A stretch of DNA of 44,229 nucleotides from Glomus cerebriforme (taxonomy: Eukaryota; Glomeromycota; Glomeromycetes; Glomerales; Glomeraceae). Location of the stretch: contig QKYT01000247.1 in NCBI GenBank assembly GCA_003550305.1, forward strand, positions 97,510-141,738, written 5' to 3'. Below, one piece after another: positions 22,037 through 32,298 of this stretch. The notes below the pieces were generated by a model. It was not told the origin of the DNA and did not search any database. It worked only from the letters and a program-made list of their open reading frames with translations. A program made the position numbers and the translations under genes. Position 1 is the first letter of the stretch. Each line of letters begins with the position of its first letter.

Positions 22037-22883
22037 TAGTATTTTTTTTAAAAGTAATATAAAACAAAATCTTTGTAATAATTACAAAATTTACTATTCT
22101 AACTGCTCTTTAATAATTAAGTATTTTGATTGTATTTAAAAAATTATGTATAATTATTTATTTAGAATTAATCTTGAGAAACATAAAAACTTGCATCTCA
22201 GGATCAAGGTCAAAAAAATAAGTAAAAGTTGGTCATATATAAAGTTTTTGTACAAGTGCTATACTACAAAGAAAAGTATAGAAATGAGTAGCCAGAAACT
22301 TCTGAATTAAAAAATTCTTAAGACTTTTTGATGCATTAGTTGAAACAATATTGCATTACATTAGACTGTTTATTCATGATTATTACTATTACACAAATTT
22401 TAATTAGTGATCGACAAGTAATCTGACATTTCTACTGACTGTTATATATAATGTATACTCTAGATATTTTACAAATTGTATGGTTTAAAATTAAAAACTT
22501 TTATATATATAAATATATTCAGATATTTTAAAATTTTAGTAAATTTTTTTTATAAAAAACTATACTGTAATTTATATTATACAATACTTTATTTTGCTTA
22601 TAATTTAAATAAGAAAACAGAATTTTATTTAACTCAATATTTAAACTTTATTAATATAATTCACAATTTGTAATTTTATCACAAAAACTACTATTACATA
22701 CTTAAAGTATAATCATAATAACAAAAAACTATTATTAAGACTTTATTTAGTTTTGGTAAATATTAAACTGAATCAATCAGTAAATGATTTTAATTAGTAA
22801 AATTGATTGAATTTACTAAACTAAATAGTTTAATAATTGTAATTTTAGTATCAGTAAAAACTGATTTACTGATTATTTAATAA
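22037..22883. other. A+T-rich DNA without recognisable genes
   Basis: Stops are dense in all frames. The 65-codon frame at 22476-22673 is dominated by Phe, Tyr, Ile, Leu, Lys and Asn, as expected from composition alone. Short repeats of ACTGATTTACTGATT type occur near 22855. Confidence 0.4.
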
Positions 22884-23390
22884 TTTTTTTTTTTAAAAAA
22901 AAAACTATTTTTCTTTTCTTTTCTTTAACTTTTTTCTTTTTTTTTTTTTTAAAAAAAAATTGCCTTTTTTTTTTAAGAATGTTTTTGGATTTGAACTTTA
23001 GCCTGAATCTTTAAATAGGCAAATAAAAAGAGGAGTATTTTTTTTTTNTTTTAACATTTTTTTTTCTTTAAAAATACTTCTAAATTTAAACTCCAGTTTA
23101 AATCTTTAAATTAGTAAGTAAAAGAAAAGTATTTATTTTTTTTATTTTAAAAATATACTAATATTTCTTTTCATTTTTATCTTTAGGAACAGTTTCTAAA
23201 TTTGAACTTCAGCCTAAATCTTTATATTTTTTTTTATTTTAAAAATATATTAATATTTCTTTTATTTTTTCTTTAGGAATATTTTAGATTTAAAATTTGG
23301 CTTTAAAGATACTTCTGAATTTGAATTTCAATCTGAATTTTTGAATTAATAAATAAAAAAAAGTGGGTTATTTTTTTTTTTTAGAAAACT
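22884..23390 (+). repeat. Tandem array of intron-like units (array 2)
   Basis: Degenerate units of about 85-120 bp. The clearest has donor GTAAGT at 23114-23119, branch-like TACTAAT at 23156-23162, a pyrimidine-rich tract and acceptor CTTTAG ending at 23186, an intron-like span of 73 nt. The exon-like part reads GGATTTGAACTTTAGCCTGA at about 22986 and recurs in changed form at 23076, 23194 and 23308. One N lies at 23048. No enclosing gene is seen. Confidence 0.6.
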
Positions 23391-24482
23391 TCAGATAAAA
23401 ATATATTAATAAATTAGTAAATTACTAATTAGTATTAGTTTTGATTAAAACTAAACTAAAAGTTTTATTAAATTACTAATATTAATATCAATTAATTCAG
23501 TTCAGTTTTAATTTTGTTCAAATTAAAAATGAATTGAATTGATTAGAATTTTAATTATTATAGAAATCTAATTTATATCATTTTTTTAGCAAAATTTTTT
23601 TTTTCATAAAACACTAAATACAAATAGTAAAGATAATTTCAAGTTATACTTGCTGATGTAATTATTAATTATATTTTATTCATAATATTTTAAATTATTT
23701 TATATCTTTTAAAGTTTAAAAAACTATATATAAACCTAAATCTAACCATTATAAATATATTACTAATAATATAAAATACTATATGATAAAAAGATTTTTA
23801 GTTATATTAATAATAACTATTAATATCAAAGATTATATTAAATATAGATAAACTAGAAGTTAGAATTCTACTAAAGAAGCTTACAAATTTGAGTAAAATT
23901 ATTAGATTGAAATATTACTAGTATAGATAATTATAATAATAATAATATAAATTTAAATATAATTTTCTTTTTTTATAGAATTTTAAATAGAAGTTATAAT
24001 AATATTTTTGGAATTTTCATTTTCTTTTATGGTATCATATTAGAAAGATTTTGGATATTAACTAAAATATCAATAATGGTTAATATATTTTTATTAAAAA
24101 ATTACTTTTATAAATTTTGCAATAGATTACATTTACTATTATAAATAAAAATGTATTTTTTATTTTATATAGTTATCATATATACAAATTAATTTATCAG
24201 AAAAAAAAATAAACCTTTTAATTAAAAAAAAAAATAAAAAAATATATATATATATATAGTTTATCTTTAAAATATAAGTAATAAACAAATAAATTAATAG
24301 TTATACAACTATTATATAGGAGAACAGAATAAAAATATATATTTTTAAAATAAATTAAGATTTTTTTATAAGTATTATATTATATTCTTTTACTAATTAT
24401 TTTATAAATTTAAATTTTTTTTTAGGTATGAAATTCTATTTATTAGTTACATCTTTTAATTTTAGTTTAAATATTAATTTTC
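23391..24482. other. A+T-rich non-coding DNA
   Basis: No frame or repeat of note apart from short AT runs (for example at 24241-24258). Confidence 0.4.
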
Positions 24483-24892
24483 AAAATATTCTAGGTTGGC
24501 ACTAGCATTTGACCTTTTTAAACTCATCAATGTTTCGTGTTAGTTTGAAGACCCATTGAGTTGAGGGAAAATTCAGATGAACTGGACAAAAGGTATTCAC
24601 ATTGAGGAGAGATTCAGAAGGACTGATTGGAAGGTTTTTCTTATTTGGTGCTAATACTAGGGTATGGGAGAGAATCAGAGTATATTAATTATCTAAGAAG
24701 GGTACTTATTTCAGTCCCCTACTCTGAAGACTCATGCTGCATAAGTGTGACGTGTCACAATTTTCCATTTAGTTGAAGGTTATGTATCTGATCTATATAA
24801 TTTTATTTGTTATTGTATTCCACTATTTGCACTGATTTATAGAATAAAGTTCATAATTCGGTGCGTCTTCAAAAAAAAATTTAAAATATTCT
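24483..24892 (+). mobile_element. Poly(A)-ended retro-insertion, copy 2 (short)
   Basis: The 10-base direct repeat AAAATATTCT lies at 24483-24492 and 24883-24892 around a 390-bp insert ending AATAAAGTTCAT (24843-24854), then TCTTC and an A run. The insert aligns with the last 300 or so bases of the element at 6345-7981 (shared AAGGACTGATTG, AGAATCAGAGTATA, ACTCATGCT and the AATAAAGTTCAT end). It is therefore a 5'-truncated copy, as typical of LINE-type insertion. Non-coding. Confidence 0.8.
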
Positions 24893-25597
24893 TTTCAGAA
24901 ATTTTATACAATATTACATAATCTTAAAAAGTAATTTTTTTATCAAAAATAAAAAATGATGATAAATCATGTAATCATAGTAAAAAATATTTGTTATTTG
25001 TATTATATCCCTTTACTTTTATTTTATTAAATATTCTGAAAACTTAAAATTTTTCAGTAAGTGAAATTTGTTTGTTATACACTTATTTGTCATATTTATA
25101 ATTTTTTAATGCCATAATGCTAGTCAAAAATCTGTCTAAATTATGTGATTTACTTTTATTTTAAATGATTTCAAAAATAGAGTTGAATTACATAATTTTT
25201 CAAAAAATGAGACTGTTTAAAATAGAAATAATCTTATGTAACTAGTAAAATATAAAGATATAATATTAAATCATGGAATGTAAGTGTATGATAAGCAGCT
25301 TCTAGAAAAATATAATGCATAAATATCTACTATCTAATAGCTCTGATTGTGAGCCAAACATAACATTTGCAGCATACCTTCACTTTAACCAGCCTAAAAA
25401 AAGAAATTTTATGTCAATCACTTAATTTTGGCCAGAATTATAATTTCACATGACATTAGTGATGATCACTATTAATGATAAATAGCAAACTTTTATTTTA
25501 TAAAATAAAATTTAAAAAAGATTTGGATTATTAAAAATTGCTAAATCTGAGTTTTAATTGCAAATATTAAGAAATACTAATAAAGTTTTGCAAATTT
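24893..25597. other. A+T-rich intergenic DNA with a MITE scrap
   Basis: Around 25405-25490 there is a short inverted fragment of the CCGGTGAT element family (ATCACTTAATTTTGGCCAGA and TGATGATCACTA). The rest shows no gene and includes the 3' flank of the NAD+ synthetase gene. Confidence 0.45.
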
Positions 25598-28500
25598 TTA
25601 ATTTTTTCTTTCCAATTCATTAGCAAATGAATCAACTTTTTCAAATTGCCAATTCCAAGTAGCATTATATAAGAATGGTCTTAAATCAAATCTATTATCA
25701 TCAGGACTATAAGCTTCAGCATGATATGATGGTGTTAATGTAGTCATTTTATGCCGATTTATTGAATAATAAAAAAAGAAATTTTTGACTTTTTCTGCAA
25801 TCTAAACAATATTTTTTTTTTTATTAAAAAAAACTTTAAAAAAATAAGTTCATTGACAATAAATAAGAAATACCTGAGTTGGTCTTAATTCTAATTCCAA
25901 TTCATGTACAAGCTTTGAGAACATTGAAAATGGGCCACATTTTTCTATTTTTCTTAATTTTCCAAATATTGATAATTCATCATATGTCATTCCCATATCA
26001 ACCTAAAATAAATTATTATTTATATTAAATATAACAAAATTTTCATGTCCATAATTTTATTAATTCAAACCTCATCAGCTTGAACATAATCATGAGTTAT
26101 GGGTTCAAGTTCGGCTGTTGGAGTTGCATTAAGAAATCTTTTTTATAAATAAATAAAAATAAATACATGCTTCAATCCTATATTTCATAAATTAAGCAAA
26201 CTCACTCATTTAGTACTGGAATACTAAATTCATCTCTCGCATAAGCAATAAATTTACGTAAATCTTTTTTGCTAATCCCTCCAATAGGATTAATATCAGC
26301 ACTCGAACAATCGTATTTTGTTAGATAACCTCGAAGACTAATTTAAAAAAAAAAAATAATTAAAATATAAATAAAATAAAATATTACCATTAATTTCCCT
26401 TACCATTCATCTACATTTGCGCTGCCAAGAACAAGTAGCGAGCCATTTTGATTTCTAACCCATGGCATAAGTTGTGCGAAAAGGTACGCAAGTATCATTC
26501 TTAGTCTTGCCTTAAAACACAGATTTTATTTTATTAACTTATGACGTATAAGAAATAAAATAATAAATAATCTTATATACTTGAACATTTTGAAGTGCAA
26601 GATTCTCAACATTTGTACCACCGTGAACTCGAAATCGTGGTGTTTTATTTGTGATCAAATTGAACAATGTTTGGACTGAAGTCACGATATCATCCATATT
26701 CAAATCAATATGATAACTATATAATTAGGATAGTTCATTCAAAGTGATGAAAATGAAATAAGGCTCAAATAATTATAATTAATAAAAAATTTCGAACCTG
26801 CCTATAGCATTTGCTAAATTCCTAGCACGTTCTCGTGTCTCTTTACTTGAATTCTCAGTTCCCATGTAGCAAGTATGAAATAATCGACTTAAGGTATAAT
26901 AACGTGAATTCAGTATTAAGAATTTATAAATAAAAATGTATGCAATAAATTTATTTACTTTGCAAATTCTCGTGGATCTTTAGGAATATAATCCGAATCC
27001 TTATTCAATCCTGCAATTCTTCTTGCATCAATAATAACTTTAGTATCTTTTAAGAATATATGTATATTAATACATATAATTAAAAAAATTCACATTATTA
27101 AACCAAAAAAATATATTTTACCCCCATTTTTTGAAGCTTCTACAACGAGACGACACATTGAATATACTATAGTTGCTGTAGCACAGCTATCAATCCCTCC
27201 ACTAAGAGGCAAAAAATAACCACTCATCTTTGATCTTCGAAGATAATCCCAAAGCCAACATGCTGGGCCCAATCTAATAAATTATCATTATTAACATTCC
27301 TAATTAAATTAAATCATCATTAGATAAAAGTAACCTTACGCAATTTCTTGCTCGGGTGTATGATAAAATTCTTTAATAGGTTTAGTTAAACGAAGGAGTA
27401 TTCTATTATTTAACACTGTTTGTGATAAAACTATAGGAGCTTCAATACGTTGGTATCGAGGAGTATTTGTGGCTTGCATTCCTCTGCTGCTAATACTACG
27501 ATGTGAGCGCACATCTTCTATGTCAATGGTTGCCGTAATTACTTCCTTTGATAATTTGAATTTAAGAAATTGAATCTACTTTTCGCATATGTGATGTAAC
27601 AAACTTTAAGAAGTTTCAACGTACCACATCCTTTAAAGAAAATTGTGAGCCCTGAGCAACAATTTGACCATTGATTGCGATTAAGGTACAGCCATCATAA
27701 TATAATCTATCACCATCACACCCTTGTTGGTTAGCATAGAGATAAACTCCACCGTTCTATCATGGATGGGTTAAAGATTTTATGATACGTAAAAATCAAA
27801 AATGCGCGTAAATGCAAGAATACCTTCAATGTTGCTTCCTTAATCAAATCTACACGTCGATAAAGTTTTCGGAGTTCGTGATGACTACCGCTGCTATTGG
27901 TGATGATTTCAACACCATCCAATCCCATGCTTATATTTGGGCTATAATTTACATGTGATTAAGAGCTAAATTGAGGACATAAATTTTATTTATTGTCCTT
28001 ACCTATTTGGCGTAAACAATTCTTCGCACAATTCTATACCAACGCATGTATCAATTGTAGAAATCACTGCGTCACCAATAGGGACTGTAGACTTTTAAAT
28101 AAAGTGTATAAATAAAATACCGTATGAAACAATGCACCTTTGATTTTAAATAACTTACTTGACCTGTAATTTCTCTTATGATACGCGGGAGTTGATATTC
28201 TTCAACGTATCGTGCTGGTGACCAAGCAGAAAAATACCTAAGCTCACGATAATTGCCATCATTGGCAAGAAACAACTTTGGACGGATCAATAAAATCTTT
28301 CCATTAAGAATGATGACGCGACAATTGTATTTGACATTTTTATGAGCAACAGGCCTTAATTAATATAAAATTAATATGAGACAGGAAATTTATATTTACT
28401 GTATAAACATAAAATCCGATGACGATTGGCGCAGTAGAGCTTACATTCCAATATCAAGTAATATATTTTTTGCTTCTTCGAATTGCAATATTTTGCACAT

Positions 28501-28855
28501 CACTTCCCACGAATGCAAATAAGTATCTCCTAAAGAAATATCCGAAATTAGTTCATTAATAGATATGGTAGAACATATTTAACAATTTTAACCTTCAAGA
28601 AAATGATCAAGACATCCATAACCGCTGAAAGGATTATTTATGCAAAGTTAATAAAAATTTTCAAATCTTATTCAAATAGATAATTTATCATAATATCAAA
28701 TATAATTACGTTATTTCAAGTTCTGGCCCAACGCGAAGTGTAGCACCCTGTTCTTTAGCAATACGAATACTCTCTAAAATACGCTCTAAGTTGCCCTCAA
28801 AATCCAAAGCCCATTGATTAAGAGAACAAGTTGCAACAATTATAAGATGTTCCAT
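25598..28855 (-). CDS. QNS1: Glutamine-dependent NAD+ synthetase
   Basis: Last step of NAD+ synthesis: amidates nicotinate adenine dinucleotide with ammonia from glutamine, using ATP, in the cytosol. Seventeen exons, in order: 28855-28710, 28624-28593, 28529-28445, 28354-28159, 28091-28003, 27941-27824, 27756-27625, 27545-27340, 27273-27122, 27046-26959, 26887-26798, 26716-26581, 26510-26404, 26337-26206, 26137-26071, 26002-25874, 25801-25598. They join in frame to 702 aa, close to the yeast enzyme. The N-terminal nitrilase-type glutaminase domain keeps the triad Glu45 (PELEITGYG), Lys114 (IRPK) and Cys175 (GIELCEELF) at the positions known for this family. The synthetase domain has the ATP-binding SGGIDS at 359-364, [16 protein letters not shown], and [20 protein letters not shown]. 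It starts [20 protein letters not shown], as in orthologues. All residues I can check are intact. Confidence 0.97.
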
Positions 28856-29212
28856 TATATTTGATACTCTTAATTAATTAAGGAACAAAGAGATTTTTTT
28901 CGTTCAACAATATTTACTACGCCACATCGTTCTAATTTAGAAAATGGGATCATGCGAAAATCATATTCTCACGCAATATTAACGCAACTCATTATGCATT
29001 TATTAATTTAAATAGTAAACTGTAAATAGTTAAAGAGTTTTAACCTTGTTTATCAACCTGCCGGGATATTAACCATTTGATTTGATTTTTTGAATTTCTT
29101 GTGATTAAAGTGTTTATTTCAAAATCACGAATTAAGTTTTGATCTCCCTTCCTGTAGGGAATTAAGATAACTTTTGTTTTAACCACTAACCTTGAAATTT
29201 GCCAATGTTATA
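28856..29212. promoter_or_regulatory. Shared divergent promoter region
   Basis: These 357 bp separate the start codons of the NAD+ synthetase gene (minus) and the gp78-like gene (plus). Both 5' ends must lie here, so a bidirectional promoter is likely. No TATA box or named factor site can be assigned with confidence. Confidence 0.45.
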
Positions 29213-31116
29213 ATGCCCGTTCTTGATTTAAAACTATACACCACCATCTCTGTATGTGTTGCCCTTGTGGCTTTTATTTATTCTTGTAATATCTTTACAT
29301 TACCTTTTGTCCTGTCTCCTCTTCAAAAATGGTTCTTGCCTACACCAGTTGATAATACACCAAATCAAGTTACTCATCAAACACCTACACCTAATTCTAT
29401 TGGATTCGATAAAATTTGGAGTAATTCTGAGAAAAGTCCTGGTGTTTCTTCTTCAATATTTCAAAATAGTTTATCAGAAAAGATTTTAGCCCCAAGAAAA
29501 CCTGTAATGGGACCTTTTCTGACTTATCTCGTAAATTTTTTGCAAAAAGAAAAGATGTGCGTTATGGTACGTGTCTTATTTTAAATTTTTAGATTTTATC
29601 TTTTCTTTAAAAATAGCATTCAATGAGATGTCTTGAATGCAAATTCTTTAGTATTGATGTCAAACCCATCATGAATTGTAAATTATTCATGTTTATAGAT
29701 TTTCATCAATATGGCTTATTGTTTTTTATTTCTCCTCGGAAGGTTGACATTGAAGTTCTTTTTTGGAGAATTAAGAGTTATCGAAAGTCAGGTATTTATG
29801 AAAATTTTTTTTATTTTTTTACGTATTATAATCGTTCATTAATTGATGTTTATTGTATATTTTAGCATATGTATGATAGACTACTTAACTTTCTTTTATT
29901 TAAAGTAGTCTTTGTCGGAGCAATTTTGGAACCAAAATGGGAAGAATTACTTATTTTGACATCTTGGTTTACAATTCTCGGGTTTTTGAGAATTTTTAGT
30001 ATGCTTTGTCGAGATAGATTTGAATATGTGAGAATTTTTATAATTTTAGCACTACTTTCCTTAAAGTTAGCTTTACTAAAAAACTTTTAATTCTTCTTTT
30101 AGCTTACATTTTCTCCAAACATTCCAGTTCAGGCTCATTTACGAATATTAGTCCTTTTGATACTTATTTTATTATCTGACATATTCTGGTTTATTATGTG
30201 TATATCAATATTTAAGTCAATGCTGCTGCTTCTGACATTTGAGGTTAGTGACAATTTTTTATAATGCAAATTCCTGATTAGAAAATAAGAAGCGTAATAT
30301 CTAATATGCAATATCCTCTTCGTAAAATAGTGTTTTACGTTATTTTTGGACACTGTACAAACATTGATTAAATATTTAATTCATCTTAGAGACATTACAA
30401 GACAAAGTGTCTGGGAGTCTAGAGGAATTCTTTTATATTATACTGAATTTGTTACAGATACCTTGATACTAGTTGCCACTCTTGGACATTATTTACACAT
30501 CATGGTGAGAAAGATCATCATTTTGTTATTTTGGAAAATTAACAATGTTTAATACTTTTTTTCAATAGCTTCTTCATGGTATTTCATTTACCTTAATTGA
30601 TGCAGTTTTATTTTTAAATATGCGGAGCGTTTTCAACAATCTCAGGAAAAAAATTGTTGCATACTGCAATTACAGACAAGCTATATCCAATATGCAAACT
30701 CAGTAAGATAGATATTCAATATCCTCACCTTTACTAGATATGCCTTGAATTATATTTGTGAAAATCTAATATCTTCATTTTTTCATCTCTGTAGATACCC
30801 AAATGCCACAGATATTGAGTTAAAAGAAAATAATGATGACTGTGCAATATGTCGAGACTCTATGGATAAAGCTAAAAAATTACCGTGTGGTCACATGTTT
30901 CATTTGTACGTGGATTGATTTTTTTTTATAAAATTTAAGTTTGTTTGCTAATTCGATTATTAAATATAAAAAAGGACTTGCCTACGTTCTTGGCTGGAAC
31001 AACATGGTTCTTGTCCAACTTGTAGACGATCTTTATTGAAGGGAGACTCTCCTATACGACAAGGAATACTAGAACATTTGCATATGGAAGTTCCGTTAAC
31101 AGGACTTGGAATTTGA
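29213..31116 (+). CDS. gp78/AMFR-like ER membrane RING E3 ubiquitin ligase
   Basis: Probable ubiquitin ligase of ER-associated degradation. Exons: 29213-29566, 29699-29791, 29866-30027, 30103-30243, 30331-30504, 30569-30702, 30795-30905, 30975-31116; in frame, 436 aa. The N-terminal half is a polytopic membrane domain (first hydrophobic segment near residues 9-28, others at about 119-138 and through 150-340). Family blocks include FINMAYCFLFLLGR, FFGELRVIESQHMYD and MLCRDRFEYLTFSPNIP. A C3H2C3 RING follows at 369-406: CAIC, 11 residues, CGHMFHLTC, 10 residues, CPTC. The match to gp78 (NNDDCAIC, CLRSWLEQ) is closer than to HRD1. The protein stops 30 residues after the RING, so the CUE, Ufd2-binding and p97-binding parts of animal gp78 are absent. 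The start is the first ATG; upstream codons of the same frame lack one. Confidence 0.92.
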
Positions 31117-31596
31117 TATTCTTACATCCATTTGTAAATCATACTGGATATGAAAATTTATTATGAACAATTTAAACTTCTCAAATTTTCACTAATTGAA
31201 TTTTAAAACGAGAATTAAAATCATTAGCAAATTAATAATATTGATAGTTATTAGGAAATGAAATTATATTGAGACTTTATTGATAAATTATAACAGCAAT
31301 CTTAGTCTAGAAGTTTTTAGAATTTTAAATATCATTTTGTAATATTCTAAAACAAATAAGTTAGGTTTATTCCTGAAATTTTTATTGATGTATCATATTT
31401 TATTTATTTGTTTTTTTTTGACATAAGGTCATTATTGTAAATAACCATTTTCTTTATATTAAAATTTCTTTTTGTTAAATAAAATAAATTATTGCTAGTC
31501 ATTTTGCATATAAGAAATATACCTATGAATCTTAGTAAACTTATATTCTTTAGGTTTTTGTCTATTTATTTAAATATATATTTTATAATAATATAA
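31117..31596. other. 3' flank of the gp78-like gene, A+T-rich
   Basis: No gene recognised. AATAAA-like sequences near 31480 could serve as a poly(A) signal, although that is some 360 bp past the stop codon. Confidence 0.35.
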
Positions 31597-31625
31597 CTAG
31601 GTGCTGCCCGTTGCTTCGCAACGGG
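31597..31625 (-). mobile_element. Helitron-like 3' terminus
   Basis: Read on the minus strand: a perfect 8-bp hairpin CCCGTTGC/GCAACGGG with a 3-base loop (31625 to 31607), six bases CAGCAC, then CTAG at 31600-31597 followed by T. A short GC-rich hairpin a few bases before CTRR, with T next, is the hallmark of a Helitron 3' end. I could not place the 5' TC end, so the element's extent is unknown. It would lie to the right, over the MITE-like sequence at 31660-31950. Confidence 0.6.
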
Positions 31626-31659
31626 TATATGTATTTCACATAAAAAATACACAATTTAT

Positions 31660-31950
31660 TAGTTGTCATAGTGAAAAATCACGTGATAATAAACAAAAAA
31701 AATGTCCGAGATTAGTGTTTATTGGTAACAATAATGCGCATATCTGATATAGGTGAAAATCATAATGCAGGCCTATTTTATTTGCGAAAATTATATAATG
31801 CTGTAAGACTGGCCAGAATTAAACGAATTATAACGGAATTTTCTTTTTTGGAATTTCATGTAACTTTGTGCATCCATTTTTCCGTTTTTGTAAGAAGAAA
31901 AATTGCCTTTTTAGAATCTGTGTAATATTACATGACTATATTACATATTT
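31660..31950. repeat. Diverged CCGGTGAT-family MITE (copy 3)
   Basis: Shares with the copies at 16.2 and 21.7 kb the order CACGTGAT (31680), GGCCAGAATT (31811), CATCCATTTTTCCG (31870), AAATTGCCTTTT (31902) and TGTGTAATATTAC (31919). The frame at 31722-31925 is therefore not a gene. It sits just inside the Helitron-like end and may be part of that element. Confidence 0.5.
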
Positions 31951-32298
31951 ATAATGTGATTATTTATCATTACACACAAATTTTTTTAATTATTTTTTAT
32001 TTTATTTTTATTTTAATGTAGTACAGCAAAGAAATAGAAAAGAGATATCAATGCAATATTAAAATTAACTATTAAATAACTGCTACTCTATTACTACGTC
32101 TAGTAATGAAAGCTAAAGTGAATCTTTACCTGACTGCTGGCTGCCAAAGGAACTGAGGAAGTATTAACTACTAATAACATTAAAAGGAAGAGAAGAAAAA
32201 CCTATATATGGAACCCGAAAGTAAGAAGAAAAAATATAAAATTGATTACTGAGAAAAAAGCCATTTAATTGTCTAAAGCGATGTGAAGGACTATAATT
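31951..32298. other. Non-coding stretch with terminal-repeat scrap
   Basis: No gene seen. Bases 32264-32298 (AATTGTCTAAAGCGATGTGA, then AGGACTATAATT) match the outer end of the element at 37411, so this is a fragment of that family into which the element at 32299 inserted. Confidence 0.45.

Noticed and set aside
29623..29865. Coding frame starting MRCLECKFFS
   Set aside because: It reads through intron 1 of the gp78-like gene; the true exon (29699-29791) is in another frame and matches the family.
30795..31116. HRD1 as the name of the RING ligase
   Set aside because: The flanking blocks (NNDDCAIC, RDRFEYLTFSPN, FFGELRVIESQHM) match gp78/AMFR better than HRD1.
31722..31925. 67-codon plus-strand frame
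   Set aside because: The DNA aligns with the non-coding MITE copies at 16.2 and 21.7 kb.
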